A DNA stretch of 64,000 nt. Source: Dugong dugon (lineage: Eukaryota; Chordata; Mammalia; Sirenia; Dugongidae). How positions within the stretch are numbered: position 1 is the stretch's first letter; every line of letters starts with the position of its first letter. The notes beneath the pieces were generated by a model. The model saw only the letters and a list, made by a program, of their open reading frames with translations, was not told where the DNA came from and made no database searches. The position numbers and the translations under genes were made by a program. This document shows positions 1 through 12,800 of this stretch, piece after piece. Location: contig CM057469.1 in NCBI GenBank assembly GCA_030035585.1, forward strand, positions 35,928,501 through 35,992,500. Direction: 5' to 3'.

Positions 1-779
1 AAGACAATGTCATTAAAATGTCAGTACTACCCAAAGCAATCTGCAGATTCAATGCAGTCCCTCCCTATCAGAATTCCAACTGCTTTTTTTTGCAGAAATG
101 AAAAAGCCCAAACTAAAATTCATATGGAATTGCTGACACCAAAAGTACAAGCAACAAAATAAAAATAAATTAGTAATCAAAATTAAAAACTTTTCTGCAT
201 TAGGGGCCATTATCAAGAATATGAAAAGATAACCTACAGAATGGGAGAAAATATTTGGAAACCATGTATCTGATAAAGGTTTAATATCCAAATATATTTA
301 AAAAAACAAAACAAAAAAGACAAACAGCCCAATGAAAAAATAGGCAAAAGACTTAAATAGACATTTCTCAAGCACAAATAGCCAACAGGCACATTAAAAG
401 ATATGCAAAGTCAGTCTATAAACCAAAACTACAGCGAGTAGTAAGTACTACATCACACCAATAAGATGGCTACTATCAGAAAAATGGAAAATAACAAGTG
501 TTGGTGAGGATGTGGAGAAATTGCAGTCCTCGTGCATTGCTGATGAGAATGTAAAATGATGCATCTGCTGTGGAAAACAACTTGGCAGTTCCTCAAAAAG
601 CTAAACATGGAATTACCATATTGTCCAGCAATTCCACTCTTGGGTATATACCCAAAAGAATTGAAAGCAGAGACAAAAACAGATACTTGTACACCCATGT
701 TCATAGCAGCATTATTCACAATAGCCAAAAGGTGGAAACAGTCCAAATGTCCATCACCAGATAAATAGATAAAATGTGG

Positions 780-838
780 TGTGTGTATATGTATGTCTAT
801 ATGTGTGTGTATACGCACACACGTGCACACACACACAC
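780..838. repeat. (GT)n / (AC)n microsatellite
   Basis: Alternating GT with interruptions followed by an AC-rich stretch, within the L1 3' UTR; purine-pyrimidine alternation could favour Z-DNA. Confidence 0.8.
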
Positions 839-864
839 TCTGAATGCAAAATATATGGAATATC

Positions 865-1018
865 TGGAGCCCTAGTGGCAAAGTGGTTAAGAACTTGGCT
901 GCTACACCAAAAGGTCAGTAGTTAGAATCCACCAGCCGCTCCTTGGAAACTATGGGGCAGTTCTACTCTGTCCTGTAGGGTCGCTATGAGTTGGAATCGA
1001 CTCATCGGCAACCGGTAT
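865..1018 (+). mobile_element. AfroSINE
   Basis: tRNA-derived SINE inserted in an L1 3' end. It shows an A box (TGGCAAAGTGG), a B box region, and the body with GGGGCAGTTCTACTCTGTCC and the tail GAGTTGGAATCGACTC shared with RTE LINEs of this genome. Confidence 0.88.
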
Positions 1019-1589
1019 AATGGGTATATATTATTCAGCCATAAAGAGAAAAATGAAGTGTTCCTGTACATGCTACAACATCGATAAACCTTGAAAACAT
1101 GCTGAGTGAAATAAGCCAGATACAAAAGGACAAATATTGTATGATCCCACTTATATGAAATATCTGGAATAGGCAAATGCATAGAGATATATACTTATTA
1201 GAAGTTACCAGGGGCTGGAATGAGAGGGGAATGGGGAGTTATTGCTGAAGGGGTACTGAGTTTCTTCTTGGGGTGATGAAAAGCTTTTGGAAATGGATAG
1301 TGGTGATGGTAGCACTACATGGTGAGTGTAATTAATGTCACTAAATTGTATACCGTAGTGGTTAAAATGACAAATTTTCATATATATTTTACCACAATAA
1401 AATTATTTAAAAAACATAAACTTCAAACCAGACTTGCTGAATTCTCAATTCAAAATTCCTTTAAATATCAATCGAAGCATATTAACTTGGGTTTGATTTT
1501 TATTACAGATAAACTTAACCCCCTTGTCTTAAGTGAATGTAGATAGTTTTATTTACTACAGTTTAAAATGGTTAATATGCAGCAAGCAC

Positions 1590-1765
1590 TAAACTGAAAG
1601 CTTTTACGTGCACTATTTTATTTAATCTTTGCTTTATGAGGTAGAATCTTACCCATTTTGGAGATTTTAAAACTAGGGATTATAGAGTATAAGTAACTTG
1701 TTCAGTAATTATCTTTGCTAGGATTTCAATCCAGGTGCATCTGATTTCAGAACCTGTTGTGAAAC
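1590..1765 (-). mobile_element. MIR SINE fragment
   Basis: Antisense MIR core: gaggtagaatcttaccc, then aagtaacttgttcagtaa and aggatttcaatccagg match the usual MIR pattern of ancient mammalian tRNA-SINEs. Confidence 0.6.
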
Positions 1766-3324
1766 TTCATACTACTACAGCTAGAAGAAAAACTCATTAA
1801 ATATCAAAATTTTAATAACAGAATAGCCATAGTACCCAAGTCTGAGCTACTAGACTTGGGGTGAAGGGATCATCTGTAGTTTGATGTTTGACTCAGTCCA
1901 TCTGAGGGGGATGGAATTTTAGCTCTTTATATTCATTTATCTCTCCATGTGAATGGCTTCTAAAATATTTGATTCTTTCCCTTCTTAGGCACAAACTAGT
2001 GTAATTAACTATATAGTTCTTTACTTCTAAGACATAATTGATTTAATAACAACGTTTTGGAAATAAAAATATTGCGTTAAAGGTACAGAAAGCTTTTCTT
2101 ACTAGCTGACAATATAGCACATATTTATCCATATAATTGGTACCTCAGTTTTCTTCAGTATCACAATCAAAGTTTGATTCTAAACTTTCTTCTCTTCCAG
2201 AGACTAAGGAATCCTCTGAATTATTTTTGGCCCTCAGCAGTTACTCATAGCATCACAGTGGCACAATGATTTATAACTTGTGATTGTGGGTTTTGTTTTT
2301 TGTGTGGGTTGTTTTTTTTTTTTTTTTTGTTTTTTTTTTTTTTTTTTTTTTTTTTTTGGTCTCTTTAGAACCATTGTGATTGTATAATTTTAAGACCTAA
2401 TGAAGACATGTATCCGAGTTGGTTAAATGATAAGACTTTTTAAAGTGAATTATATATCATTTGAAGTAAAATCTCTTCTCTTGAAAGTTAACCAAAAGCT
2501 CTCAAATCCTGAACAATTGTAATTTTCTCAAATAAGAATCTGTCACATTGGCCTCACTTGGTTTTGAAAATTCTGGTATTTGAAATGTGGCTACATTCCC
2601 ATGTGTGGGGGCAGTGACAATGGTACTGCAACTTCTCTACCTGGCAGCTGGCAAGTTCCTTTGATAACCACTTTAGATGCTTCCCAGTTTCAGAAATACT
2701 GAACTGTGAAAAATTATGCGTCTTAGGATCAAGGCAATGTAGTATTGCATATAAAGTAAATTTGTTTGGATCCTGGCCTATTTTTCTTCTGATCTTTTTA
2801 TGCAACATGAGCTACATGTTACAGATTTTGTGCTGAACCTTAGAGAAATTGAAAATATCCAGTGAAAATGAGAATTCAACATCAGCTGCATTTTAGGAAA
2901 ATAACAGATATCAAGATTTTGGTCAAACCAAATTAAGGAATGAAAGTTTATTGGTCTATTTTGTGCAGAGAGAGAATCATTTACAAATATTTTTCATAAA
3001 TTTTAATTAATGAATTATGGACAATTGTAAGAGATGTCGCCCAAGACCGTCTGACTACTACTTCTGGAATGAGAAAAGAATTGTTCTCTATTTTATGGGA
3101 GTGCATAGTAAAAAGACTTTGACTTGGAATTAATACCATTCATCCTTCAAGAGACTGTAAGGAAGTTGATGGGTTCCTAGAGTTCTAAGAAAAGAAGGTC
3201 TTTGGGGGCCTAGTTCTCTCCCTTAGTACTTACAGGTCTTCCCTATCTCTGGACTTATGAACACTTTAGGGCAGAGGTGAACTCTAATAATATCGCCATC
3301 TTCTCTTCCCCTCTCATTCCTCAG
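1766..3324. other. KLHL20 intron 5' of the first exon in the window, mostly unique sequence
   Basis: AT-rich intron with no repeat I can classify except a long T tract at 2312-2357 (interrupted by single G). No coding signal. The acceptor of the exon at 3325 closes it. Confidence 0.6.
2312..2357. repeat. Poly(T) tract
   Basis: About 45 T interrupted by a single G; possibly a decayed retrotransposon tail on the - strand, but no body is recognised next to it. Confidence 0.8.
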
Positions 3325-3898
3325 GTGTACCAGCATTCGACCAGGAGAGACTGGAATGGATGTAACAAGCCGCTGCACCCTTGGAGACCCCAACAAACTG
3401 CCAGAAGGGGTTCCCCAACCTGCCCGCATGCCCTATATCTCAGACAAGCACCCTCGACAAACCTTGGAAGTGATTAACCTTCTGAGAAAGCACCGGGAGC
3501 TATGTGATGTGGTGCTAGTTGTGGGCGCTAAGAAGATATATGCCCATCGAGTCATTTTGTCAGCCTGTAGTCCCTACTTTAGAGCTATGTTTACAGGAGA
3601 ATTGGCAGAGAGCCGTCAGACAGAAGTGGTGATCCGAGACATAGATGAGAGGGCTATGGAACTACTGATTGACTTTGCATATACCTCCCAGATAACTGTG
3701 GAAGAGGGCAATGTTCAGACCCTTCTGCCAGCTGCTTGCCTCCTCCAGCTGGCAGAAATACAGGAAGCTTGCTGTGAATTCTTGAAGAGACAATTAGATC
3801 CTTCTAACTGCCTGGGCATTCGAGCTTTTGCTGACACACATTCATGTCGTGAGTTGCTAAGGATAGCAGACAAATTCACTCAGCATAACTTCCAAGAG
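3325..3898 (+). CDS. KLHL20: KLHL20 coding exon (residues 9-199): BTB and start of BACK
   Basis: The acceptor is tcag at 3321-3324 and the donor gtgagt at 3899. The first base completes codon 8 of the upstream exon, then codons 9-18 ([10 protein letters not shown]) precede an in-frame ATG at 3356. That ATG is internal in the full-length protein, though it could start a shorter isoform lacking 18 residues. The BTB core [21 protein letters not shown] lies at residues 68-88. Reading on past the donor gives a 228-codon frame with an unrelated tail, which I treat as intron read-through. Confidence 0.96.
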
Positions 3899-6800
3899 GT
3901 GAGTTGTACTTGGTGGTTTGAACGCATTCATAATGTATTTCTCAGGAGGGTAATATGGGTTCATATTCTGCTAATTAACACATACCTGCCTGGATATTTA
4001 CTGCTGACTCTAACTCATAATGTCAAAGAAATGTTTTTATAAATTCTAAGCCCGGTTTTTTATTCTAGAGGTCAACTTCGTGTTCTACTAGCAAAAGTTA
4101 AGGTTTAAGGATTTGTAAAAACAGTGTGGGGGTGGTGTCTGACCTCCTCCAGTGCCACAATGGGGAAGGAGAACCAAGATTATCAGCACAAGGCTGACTC
4201 CCATGAGGCGGAGTCTAGACAAGCCTCCCTCTCTCTGCCGTCTTTACCAATTCTGACACCAACCGTCTCTCACACAGCACTCATTACTTCTCTACTGGGT
4301 TCCATAATTCATTGCAATGGACACACAGAACTCACAGACCATACTCATGATTGTGGGGTTTGTTAGGGAAGTAACAGTTAAAATTTAAACTCAGGAATAC
4401 TCAAGAAACAGTTCTTCCATCAGGACAGCCTTTTCCCAGCCATGCTCACAGGCATGCCTCTCCTTGGACCTAGACCCCTCCCCAAAGACACTCAGCTTTC
4501 CCTCTCCTTGCTCTGGGAAGCCCACTGCACCATCTCTTGCTGCCGAGTCTCTGCTGCCACCACTTCTCACTGTCTTCAGGTTTACAGCTTGCTTTTCCTG
4601 TCTGTCTCCTGCTTCCAGGAGCTTCTCAGCACAGGGATCCCAGGTCCAAAGGATGGATAGGATCCTCCTCTCTGCTCTGGAATTGGCTCTTTTTTAAGGC
4701 AAAAGGTAAAGCTGATCAATCCCCTTGGTGAGCCACAATTACCCTATCACACAGTCCCACCCAGTCACCTGGGTGGGAGTTACAAGACCATGGCTAGAAA
4801 GGCCACACAAAAGTAATCAGTCACACCACAGAATTTAATCTCTTGAGTTGTATTCATAAAAGTCTAGTTTATAAGCCAGAATATAATTTATTAATTCATA
4901 AGGGGATCTGGATCTGATAGAATACCTGCTGTCAGTCATTTTCATGAGGCACTCCTTTCCTGACTTCTTTGAATTGCTCAGCAGACTAAATTATAGTTAA
5001 GAGGTTATTTGGTGAATAATCAAGAAAAAATGAATTTAGACATTATCAAAAGAATTTTTCATTAAGTTTCTTATTTTTCACTACTTTATTCATTTAACAA
5101 ATATTTGTAAAGCTGCTATATTTCATCCACTGTACTTGGGAACTGAGGCCACAGTGATGAATAAGACACTAGAGTCCTTGTGCTCATGGAGTTTATAACC
5201 TAGCAGGGAAAATAGCCATTGAATGTATAATTACACAAATAATCCATTTTGGTTAATAGGTGCTACAAAGCAGCAGCACTGGATGATATAAGAGTATATA
5301 ACAGAGATTTAACTTTGGTTCTGGAACAGCTTGTGCAAAATCCTGAGACATGAAGAAGCAAAGCTGTTTGAAGAACTGAAAGAAACCCATTGAGACCCAG
5401 AGAGCAAGGGGGAAGATGTTCCATAATGATTTCACATAAAGTACAGGGCCATGACACCCTGGAGTTTATAGACAGTGTTAAGAATTTTAGATTTACTATT
5501 AAGAGCAATAGAAAACCATTAAAGGCTATTAAGCAAAGGAATGGCATGGTCCAGTGATTTTAAAAAATCACTCTCCCATCCACCTGGATAACCTCCAATG
5601 GATCAAATATTAAATATACAAAATGAAACCATGAAAATATTAAAAGACAACATGAAGTAATTCCTTTATAATCTTGAAGTAAAGAAGGCCTTTCTATCTG
5701 ACTAATCCAGTAGGCATAAGGAAGCGATTGATAGATTTGACTACGTAAAAATCAGAAATTTCTGCATGGTAAAACAAAACAACAATAACAAAACAGAAGT
5801 CAAAAGACAAACTAGAGAAAATACTTGGCAACTCATATCACAGAGTTAATCTTATACATCAAGAGCTCCTGTTTTGATCAGTAACCTAGACCAGTGACTT
5901 AACAGAAATATGGGCAGTAAACAAAACTGAAAGTCAAATTTCCCTTAAACTTATGAAAATATGTTCAAGTTTGTTTATAATAACTGAAACATAAATTAAA
6001 ACTACACTAAACTACCATTTCTTTATCAGATTACAAATACCCAGAAGTTTGATAGCATACACTATTGGCAAGGCCATGGGGAAATGTCTTTACTTAAATA
6101 TCTCACGGAGTCCCAGTGGCACAGTGGTTAAGAACTCGGCTCCTTGGAAACCGTATGGTGCAGTTCTACTCTGTCCGGTAGGGTTATTGTGAGTCGAAAT
6201 AGACTTGATGGCAGTGGGGTTTTTGGTGAAATATCTCACGTGTCTCAAACTCAATATATGTAAAATGGAACCCATGATCTTACCTTCTCAATCTCGTCTC
6301 CTGTCCAGTCCATCTGTAGTACAAATGTCCAGAAGTGGGATTGCTAAATCAATGAGCATGTGTACTTGCAATTTTGATGGAACTGCCAAATTTCCTTTCA
6401 TAAAGGTCATACCAGTTTATACTCACTAGCAGTGAGTATTTCCCAATGGACTTGCCAATAGAGTCTAAAGTTCAGAAAAGAGGTTGTTGTTAGTTGCTGT
6501 CAACTCTGTTCTGACTCATGGCAACCCTGTGTGTGCAGAGTAGAACTGCTCCATAGGGTTTTCAAGGCAGTGACTTTTCGGAAGCAGATCACCAGGCCTG
6601 TCTTCCGAGGCAAGTCTGAGTGGGTTCACTCTGCCAACTTTTTGGCTTAATAGCCGAGTGCTTAACCATTTGTGCCACTCAGAAACCCCTAGAAAAGAAA
6701 TTAGACTAAGATTAAAATTTAGGAGCTGTCAACATAGTAATTAAGCCCTGGCTTAATCCTTTTTAAGCAGATTGCAACCCAGAAGGTATAAAAGAAGAGA

Positions 6801-9800
6801 ATAATAAATTTGATTGTATAAAAATTAAAAATTTATTTATAATAACAAAAAAAAAATACAATAAACTAAGTTTTAAAAAAAAAACAGTGCCAAACTCAGA
6901 AAACCTAGTTGTAGTATACATGACAGAAAAGGGGGCTAATTTCCATAAAACTCATAAAAATTAAATGAGAAGCAACATGAAAACAATAGAAAAATAGGCA
7001 GAGGGAGAAAATGGAGGAGAAAAAATGAGCCACGGATCCCAAGCAATTTCAAAATCCCACAGGGAAAATTTAGATTTCAATGCCTGAGGATAATCCTCTG
7101 TGGTTTGCAGCTTCACTATCTTGGCTCTGTGCCCTGCCGTTTCTTTTTCATGAATGGTAGCACATGTTTGCAGCTGAGTAGTTTTATCAACCTGTTCCCT
7201 GCTGGTAGAATTTGGAAGCCTAACATTCTTCTCTTATTCCATTCTCTCTCTGTCCTTTGAGTCCAGTCTGGCAGCATTTCTGCAGATATAAAATTCTCAA
7301 TAACCTTATGGGTCTATTGTATATATCATGTGGATTTAGTCCATTAGATAAGAGGCTCCTTCATTAACCTTTCTTGAATAAGCTTATCTCTATTTCTGAC
7401 TTCTGCTAAGATGACAGAGGGAATCCTTGAGTCATACACTTGATCTCTTCAAAGAGCCCTGCACGTGGCTGATACTCTGAGTTTTGATCATTCCGAGGCA
7501 TTAGCAAAAGGTTATCCAGTCATGGTTTTGGCCTTCTCCTTAGCACACTCTTCTGAAAGTGAATCTTCTAATTTTTGTTGTCCTTTGCTATTTGGATAGG
7601 TTGAGAATTTCCAAAATCACCAAATTCTCATTCCTTTTTGCTTAATAGTTGTTCTCTCAATCTGTCTCTTTTCTTTCTCAAATTACTATAAGAAGCAAGA
7701 AGATATCAGGCCACACTTTCAATACTTTGTTTAGAAATATCCTCAGCTAAATATCCAAGTTTATCATATGCAATTTTGCTTTCCATGTAACTGTGGGAGT
7801 TGGTTCAGCTAAGCTTTCTGCCACTATATAACAAGGATCCTCTTTCCTCTAGTTTCCGATAACACGTTCCTAATTTCCATCTGAGCCCTCACCAGTAGCA
7901 CCTTTAACATCCGTACTTCTATCAACAGTCTGTAGCTCAGTCTCCTGAGTGATAGAACAAAGCGCGGGGAGGGCGGCAATGACTGCTTCCCCTCTCTTCA
8001 TTGCACCCTGTCCCTTTCACCCTGTATACTGAAGAAGAAACTTGCAAGATCTTAGCACTTGTGGCTGCACTGTAATATCTTTGTTGCTTTTTCACCTCCA
8101 TTTCTGACAGTTCTCTCGCCTTGAACAAAGATAAATCCTTGGTGTGTTTATAGTTTCTCACTAGCTTATATATCCAAGTGGTTTGGTCCTCAGAGGTTTC
8201 CATAGGTTTAATTTTCTCCTAACTATATTCATTTTGCTTACAGAACTGCTGACACCTCATTCTTTCTTCAAACTGGCCTCTTGGCGTTTCTGCCCTAGAC
8301 ACTGTCCTTTTAGCAACAAATCTTCTTCTGCAAGCTTTTCCTGATTTTTTTTTTTATATGCCTTTTATATTTCTGGAGTTGTCATTTGTATAATTTGGTT
8401 TATTTTCAATATAATTTTTTTGATGATCCTTTATTTTAGAAAAAAATAATTTTTCTTAAATTGCTTGAGTTACAAATGATTATTATTTTAATTGTGACCT
8501 TGGTACTCTCCTTTCTTCTCTTTTTAAATTTTTCTTATCTTCTGGTATTGTTTTGAACCTCAGCTCCATTGTGAAATAGAGCTTTGCTTTATATTCCTAA
8601 AGAAAAATGTTGAGACAGTAAATTAAATGTGATCACAGGTTGGTTTGTTTGTTTGTTTGTTTGTTTTCTTTCATTCTTACCTAACAGGTGATGGAAAGTG
8701 AGGAATTCATGTTGCTTCCAGCCAATCAACTCATTGATATAATATCTAGTGATGAGCTAAATGTTCGCAGTGAAGAGCAGGTGTTTAATGCAGTGATGGC
8801 CTGGGTCAAATACAGTATTCAAGAAAGACGTCCTCAACTACCCCAGGTAATAATGGAAATGTTTCTCTGAGAAACTGCTTTGTATTAGATGCAATAATAC
8901 ATATTTGACGTACAAAAATGAAACAAATAATCCTCTCCTTTTTATTAAACTAAGGAAGTCTATCTTTTTCTAACTAATCAAGGAAATGAATGTTTAGAAG
9001 CATTCTGACTTCTTATCATGAACTTTTTGCTCCTCTGCTTTCCCTCTATTTCGCATGAACTCTAGGTTTGGGCTATAGCACAAGTGAAAACCTAAATGTG
9101 ATAAAATCATCCTTCCCTTTCCTATAGCTTGGAAATCTCACCACACTTTGAATAGTAAAGGGCTGATATGGAACATAAGTGGTCACTGAGTGAAATGCTT
9201 AAGACCCATTCTTGTTATGACTGTAGTCTTTACCAATTTAACAGCATATTCTTTTAGAATGTTAATTTCGAGTCCAGTTATATAAGCTAATTATAGAAGA
9301 GCCTATATAATGTATTGCTGAAAACTTTAAGTAGCATTTTGAAGAGATATTAGTGTGCTTTCAATTTTCCAGTTATTCTACATTACTGAATTGGTTGTTA
9401 GAATTCATTTGTTTTGGTATTTATGCCTCCCTCCCTCTTTCTTACATATCATTTTCAAATAGATCCCAAAGTAATTAGAAACACAGTAGGTGAGCATGAG
9501 TCATTGTGATGAACTTAAATGAAAAATGTAAGTAGGTTTGTTCAGGGCTGTAGCTCTCAGCAATAATTGACATTTACCCAGTGGCATTTTCATAGGCTTT
9601 AATTACTTACAATAATTGGGATGGAGAGGAAAGGGTAAAATTCCATCTCAGACCAGACTCCCCAACCCCCCGCCCCGACCCCAAAAAGGTCGTCATCCCC
9701 ATTGTAAATTAACAGAGAAATCTCTTCTACGCTCTGCATAGCCCCTCAATACATCATAGGTGAAGGAAACAAAGGGTCAAAGGGCCATGGGGTTTCTCTA

Positions 9801-12800
9801 TACCTTACTCCAGAGGGGTCTACGTGCATAGGAAAAGGGGAAGGGGAAGAAGAGGGAGGTGCCTCGATGCAGTGTGGGTTCAGGGTACATGATGGTCTTG
9901 TGGTCAACTTTGATGGCATCAAACGAAGAACATTTTCTCTTCTGGGACCTTAGGGTTAGATCTTGCCAGCATGCAGTTATGTGGTTAATCATATACCTTA
10001 CCACTAACTCACTAGGGGACCTTACAACTTAAGGCACTAGGGGAGGAGGGTCTCTTGTCCCTAGGGTATATTCTTTCAGTACAAATTGCAATGTAAGGGT
10101 CATGCAGGCTGTGTGGGGTGAAAACTGCTTTTGCTGCCTTGTAGTCTCGTACTCTCATAAATGAGAGCTTGCTCTCTAATAGTGTTTATTATCTCATAGG
10201 TGCTACAACATGTTCGTCTGCCTTTGCTTAGTCCCAAGTTCCTGGTGGGTACAGTAGGCTCTGATCCCCTCATCAAAAGTGATGAAGAATGCAGGTATGA
10301 ATGGCCCTGGAAGGGGAAAACCAAAGACTATGTGTTCCTATTTTCTCCGAATTTTTCTTTGTATTGCTGCCTAAATACTGTATTTCTTAGTGCTGAAACC
10401 AGGGCAACATTTCAGTATTTAACAGGTTTTTCTTCAGGGTTAGGGTCAAGAGGAAGAGATGGAAAAAGAGAGGACCAGTATTCATTCCACTAGTTTTTTA
10501 TGTGTGGTGCTTATTCATGTAGAAATGGCAATGAAGAGGTAGATTTCTAAGATTTTAATGCAAGCTTGAATTTGAAGAGGCAATCCTCTGCTAATAAATT
10601 TTTTTTTCCTGAGATAAATAATGCTGTTCGACTTTGTCAGTGAGCACTTTTTCATTCCATCATGTATACCTACTTGAGGAATAGAAACAGCCTTGCTTTG
10701 TAGAATTCTGGACAGAGTTAAAGATCTACCACATTCATAAATTAGCTATGGAAAGATTTCTACTCGAGCTTGGTGAAGTAGTTTCCACATGTTTTTTTGA
10801 TAAGAGAAACTAAATGCTTAAAAACAAACATACAAACAAAAAAACCTGTTTACTGGTCTATTTCTGTAAATACATACAAAATGTAATAAATTACTTTTAC
10901 CAGTGTGACATATTTTTAAGATTTAGGTTTAAATCTGAAGCTGTCTTGGTGTTTTTAAATGAGTTTTGTCCAGCATGTTCAAAATATACAAGTGAAAGAG
11001 CAAGTCAGTACTTAAAACTCCTTAAACTCCACTGACTTTTGGGTCTCCCTTAGTAACTAAAGAGACTTGGAATTATCCCTGATCCTAGAATAGAGATAGG
11101 ACATGGAGATTCACTTGCATTTCTTCTACAATCTGTAGTTTGTCCCTTTAATAGGATGTGTTAGATGGAGATTTTAGGTATTTGTCTTTTAAATTAAGAA
11201 AAAACAGCCTTTAATTACCCTAAATATTTATAAGGAAAACTGTGTAAGTTCTACATGCTGAAATCTGAAGAAACAATACAGAGATGTCCCCACACTTATA
11301 AAAAAATAAATCAAATTGCAATGATTTTGATGCGGAAAGTAAAGGTACTTACAAAGTCACTATTAAAAAAAGCTCCTTCCTAATATCCTGGCCTCACAAT
11401 TTACTAGCTGTGTGACCTTAGTCAGGTTACTTTAACCTTCATTCTGCAGTTTCCTTATCTATTAAGTGAGGATAACAATAGTACCTATTCCATAAAATTG
11501 TTGTGAGGATTAAATGAATTATTATATATTAATCATTTAAAACAGGGACTAACACATAGCTGTAAGTATTGTTGTTGTTGTTACTATTAAATTTGTGTTG
11601 GCTTGCGAAGTACTCTTTCTGGGAACCCTTGAATGCCATAAAACCAACTATTAAGAGATCACAGTCTTTAAGTCTGGGGAAGCTAGAAAAAGCTCTTGGT
11701 CTTTGGCTTGTTTGTTTTTTGGGCTTTTTTCCCCCTTTTCTTTTTTCAGGGTAGGTAAACTTAGAAGCAGCTTTAGCAAAGCCATTTATGGGAAAGTACG
11801 TTATTGAGTCATGGCTAGGACTGGTCTAGCAGGAATTACTCTTTGTAACATAAAATAACTAAAGAAATGAAAATGTGGAGTAGTTTGGGAAACAGTTTCA
11901 GAGTTGAGAGAGAACAGAGTAACAAACTGAATTTGCATTAATCAGGTACTGAACACTCAAAGGACTTAAGTGAAATAAGAACATATATAAAAAGCTTGTA
12001 TTAGGATATTGTAGTTAACAAAAGTAATTATTAGTTTCCTCTCTTAAAGTACCTTGACTAGACAGGGAAAAATTTTTTTGTTCAACCTCAGTGAGCTTTT
12101 TGAGAGGAAATAGTTCATACTAGATATCAAATTAATATTGACAGTATAGTGTTTATTTTTAGCAATTGGATTTTTTACTCAGTTTTGTTACTTTATTGAT
12201 CTAGCAAATATCTAGTACCCTGGCTAATGTGCTTCTTTACCAGTATCCTGCAGAATCAAATAAAATTCATTAGAAAGCAGTAACTATGCAGGCTAGTAAT
12301 TGAGTCATACTTTTTAAGATTTTCCTAAAGTATTGTTGGCCCCGAACATGTTGAGTTTCAGGCCAGATTTGCAGTGAGATATGACATCATGATGGAAATA
12401 GCAACCAATTCACAGCTCATATAATATGACTGGCATCGTTGCTGTCATGTTTGTACCCCTTTTAATATTGGCTGGCATTCATGATTTGATTTGATTTATG
12501 TTTCTTCCCCTTTGCCAATGTATATATTCCTAAGCCATATTGGGACTTGACTAACAGTGTTATTTAAATATTTTGAATAATGGCATATTTTTTTTTCCTC
12601 ACAGAGACTTGGTAGACGAGGCTAAAAACTACCTCCTGTTGCCTCAAGAACGACCACTAATGCAGGGACCAAGGACAAGACCACGGAAACCTATCCGATG
12701 TGGAGAAGTGCTCTTTGCAGGTTTGGATCTTAATATACTGTAACTACTGGACTAAAACCGAATATTTTTCCACGTGAGAAATTATCATTTGAATAATCCT

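Larger units (their letters stand above)
1..1420 (+). mobile_element. L1 3' end (ORF2 tail and 3' UTR), split by an AfroSINE
   Basis: The + strand reads the typical L1 ORF2 end (motifs such as GTGGAAAAC, CAGCAATTCCACT, CACAATAGCC) up to about 780, a (GT)n tract, an AfroSINE at 865-1018, then the rest of the 3' UTR (ATTATTCAGCCATAAA, GAAATAAGCCAGA) ending at an A-rich tail near 1412. The left end is cut by the window. All open frames in it are broken. Confidence 0.8.

Noticed and set aside
453-881. 142-codon frame on the - strand
   Set aside because: It is the antisense of an L1 3' end. Similar frames recur antisense to other L1 ends (20183, 22149, 23030, 46902), which shows they are repeat shadows.
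3356-4042. 228-codon open frame running past the first KLHL20 exon in the window
   Set aside because: After residue 199 a consensus donor (gtgagt) is present, and the remaining residues match nothing in the BACK domain, which resumes exactly at 8688. The tail is intron.
7937-8203. 88-codon frame on the - strand in a KLHL20 intron
   Set aside because: No recognisable domain; the surrounding 1.2 kb resembles an old repeat and shows no splice sites in a sensible arrangement.
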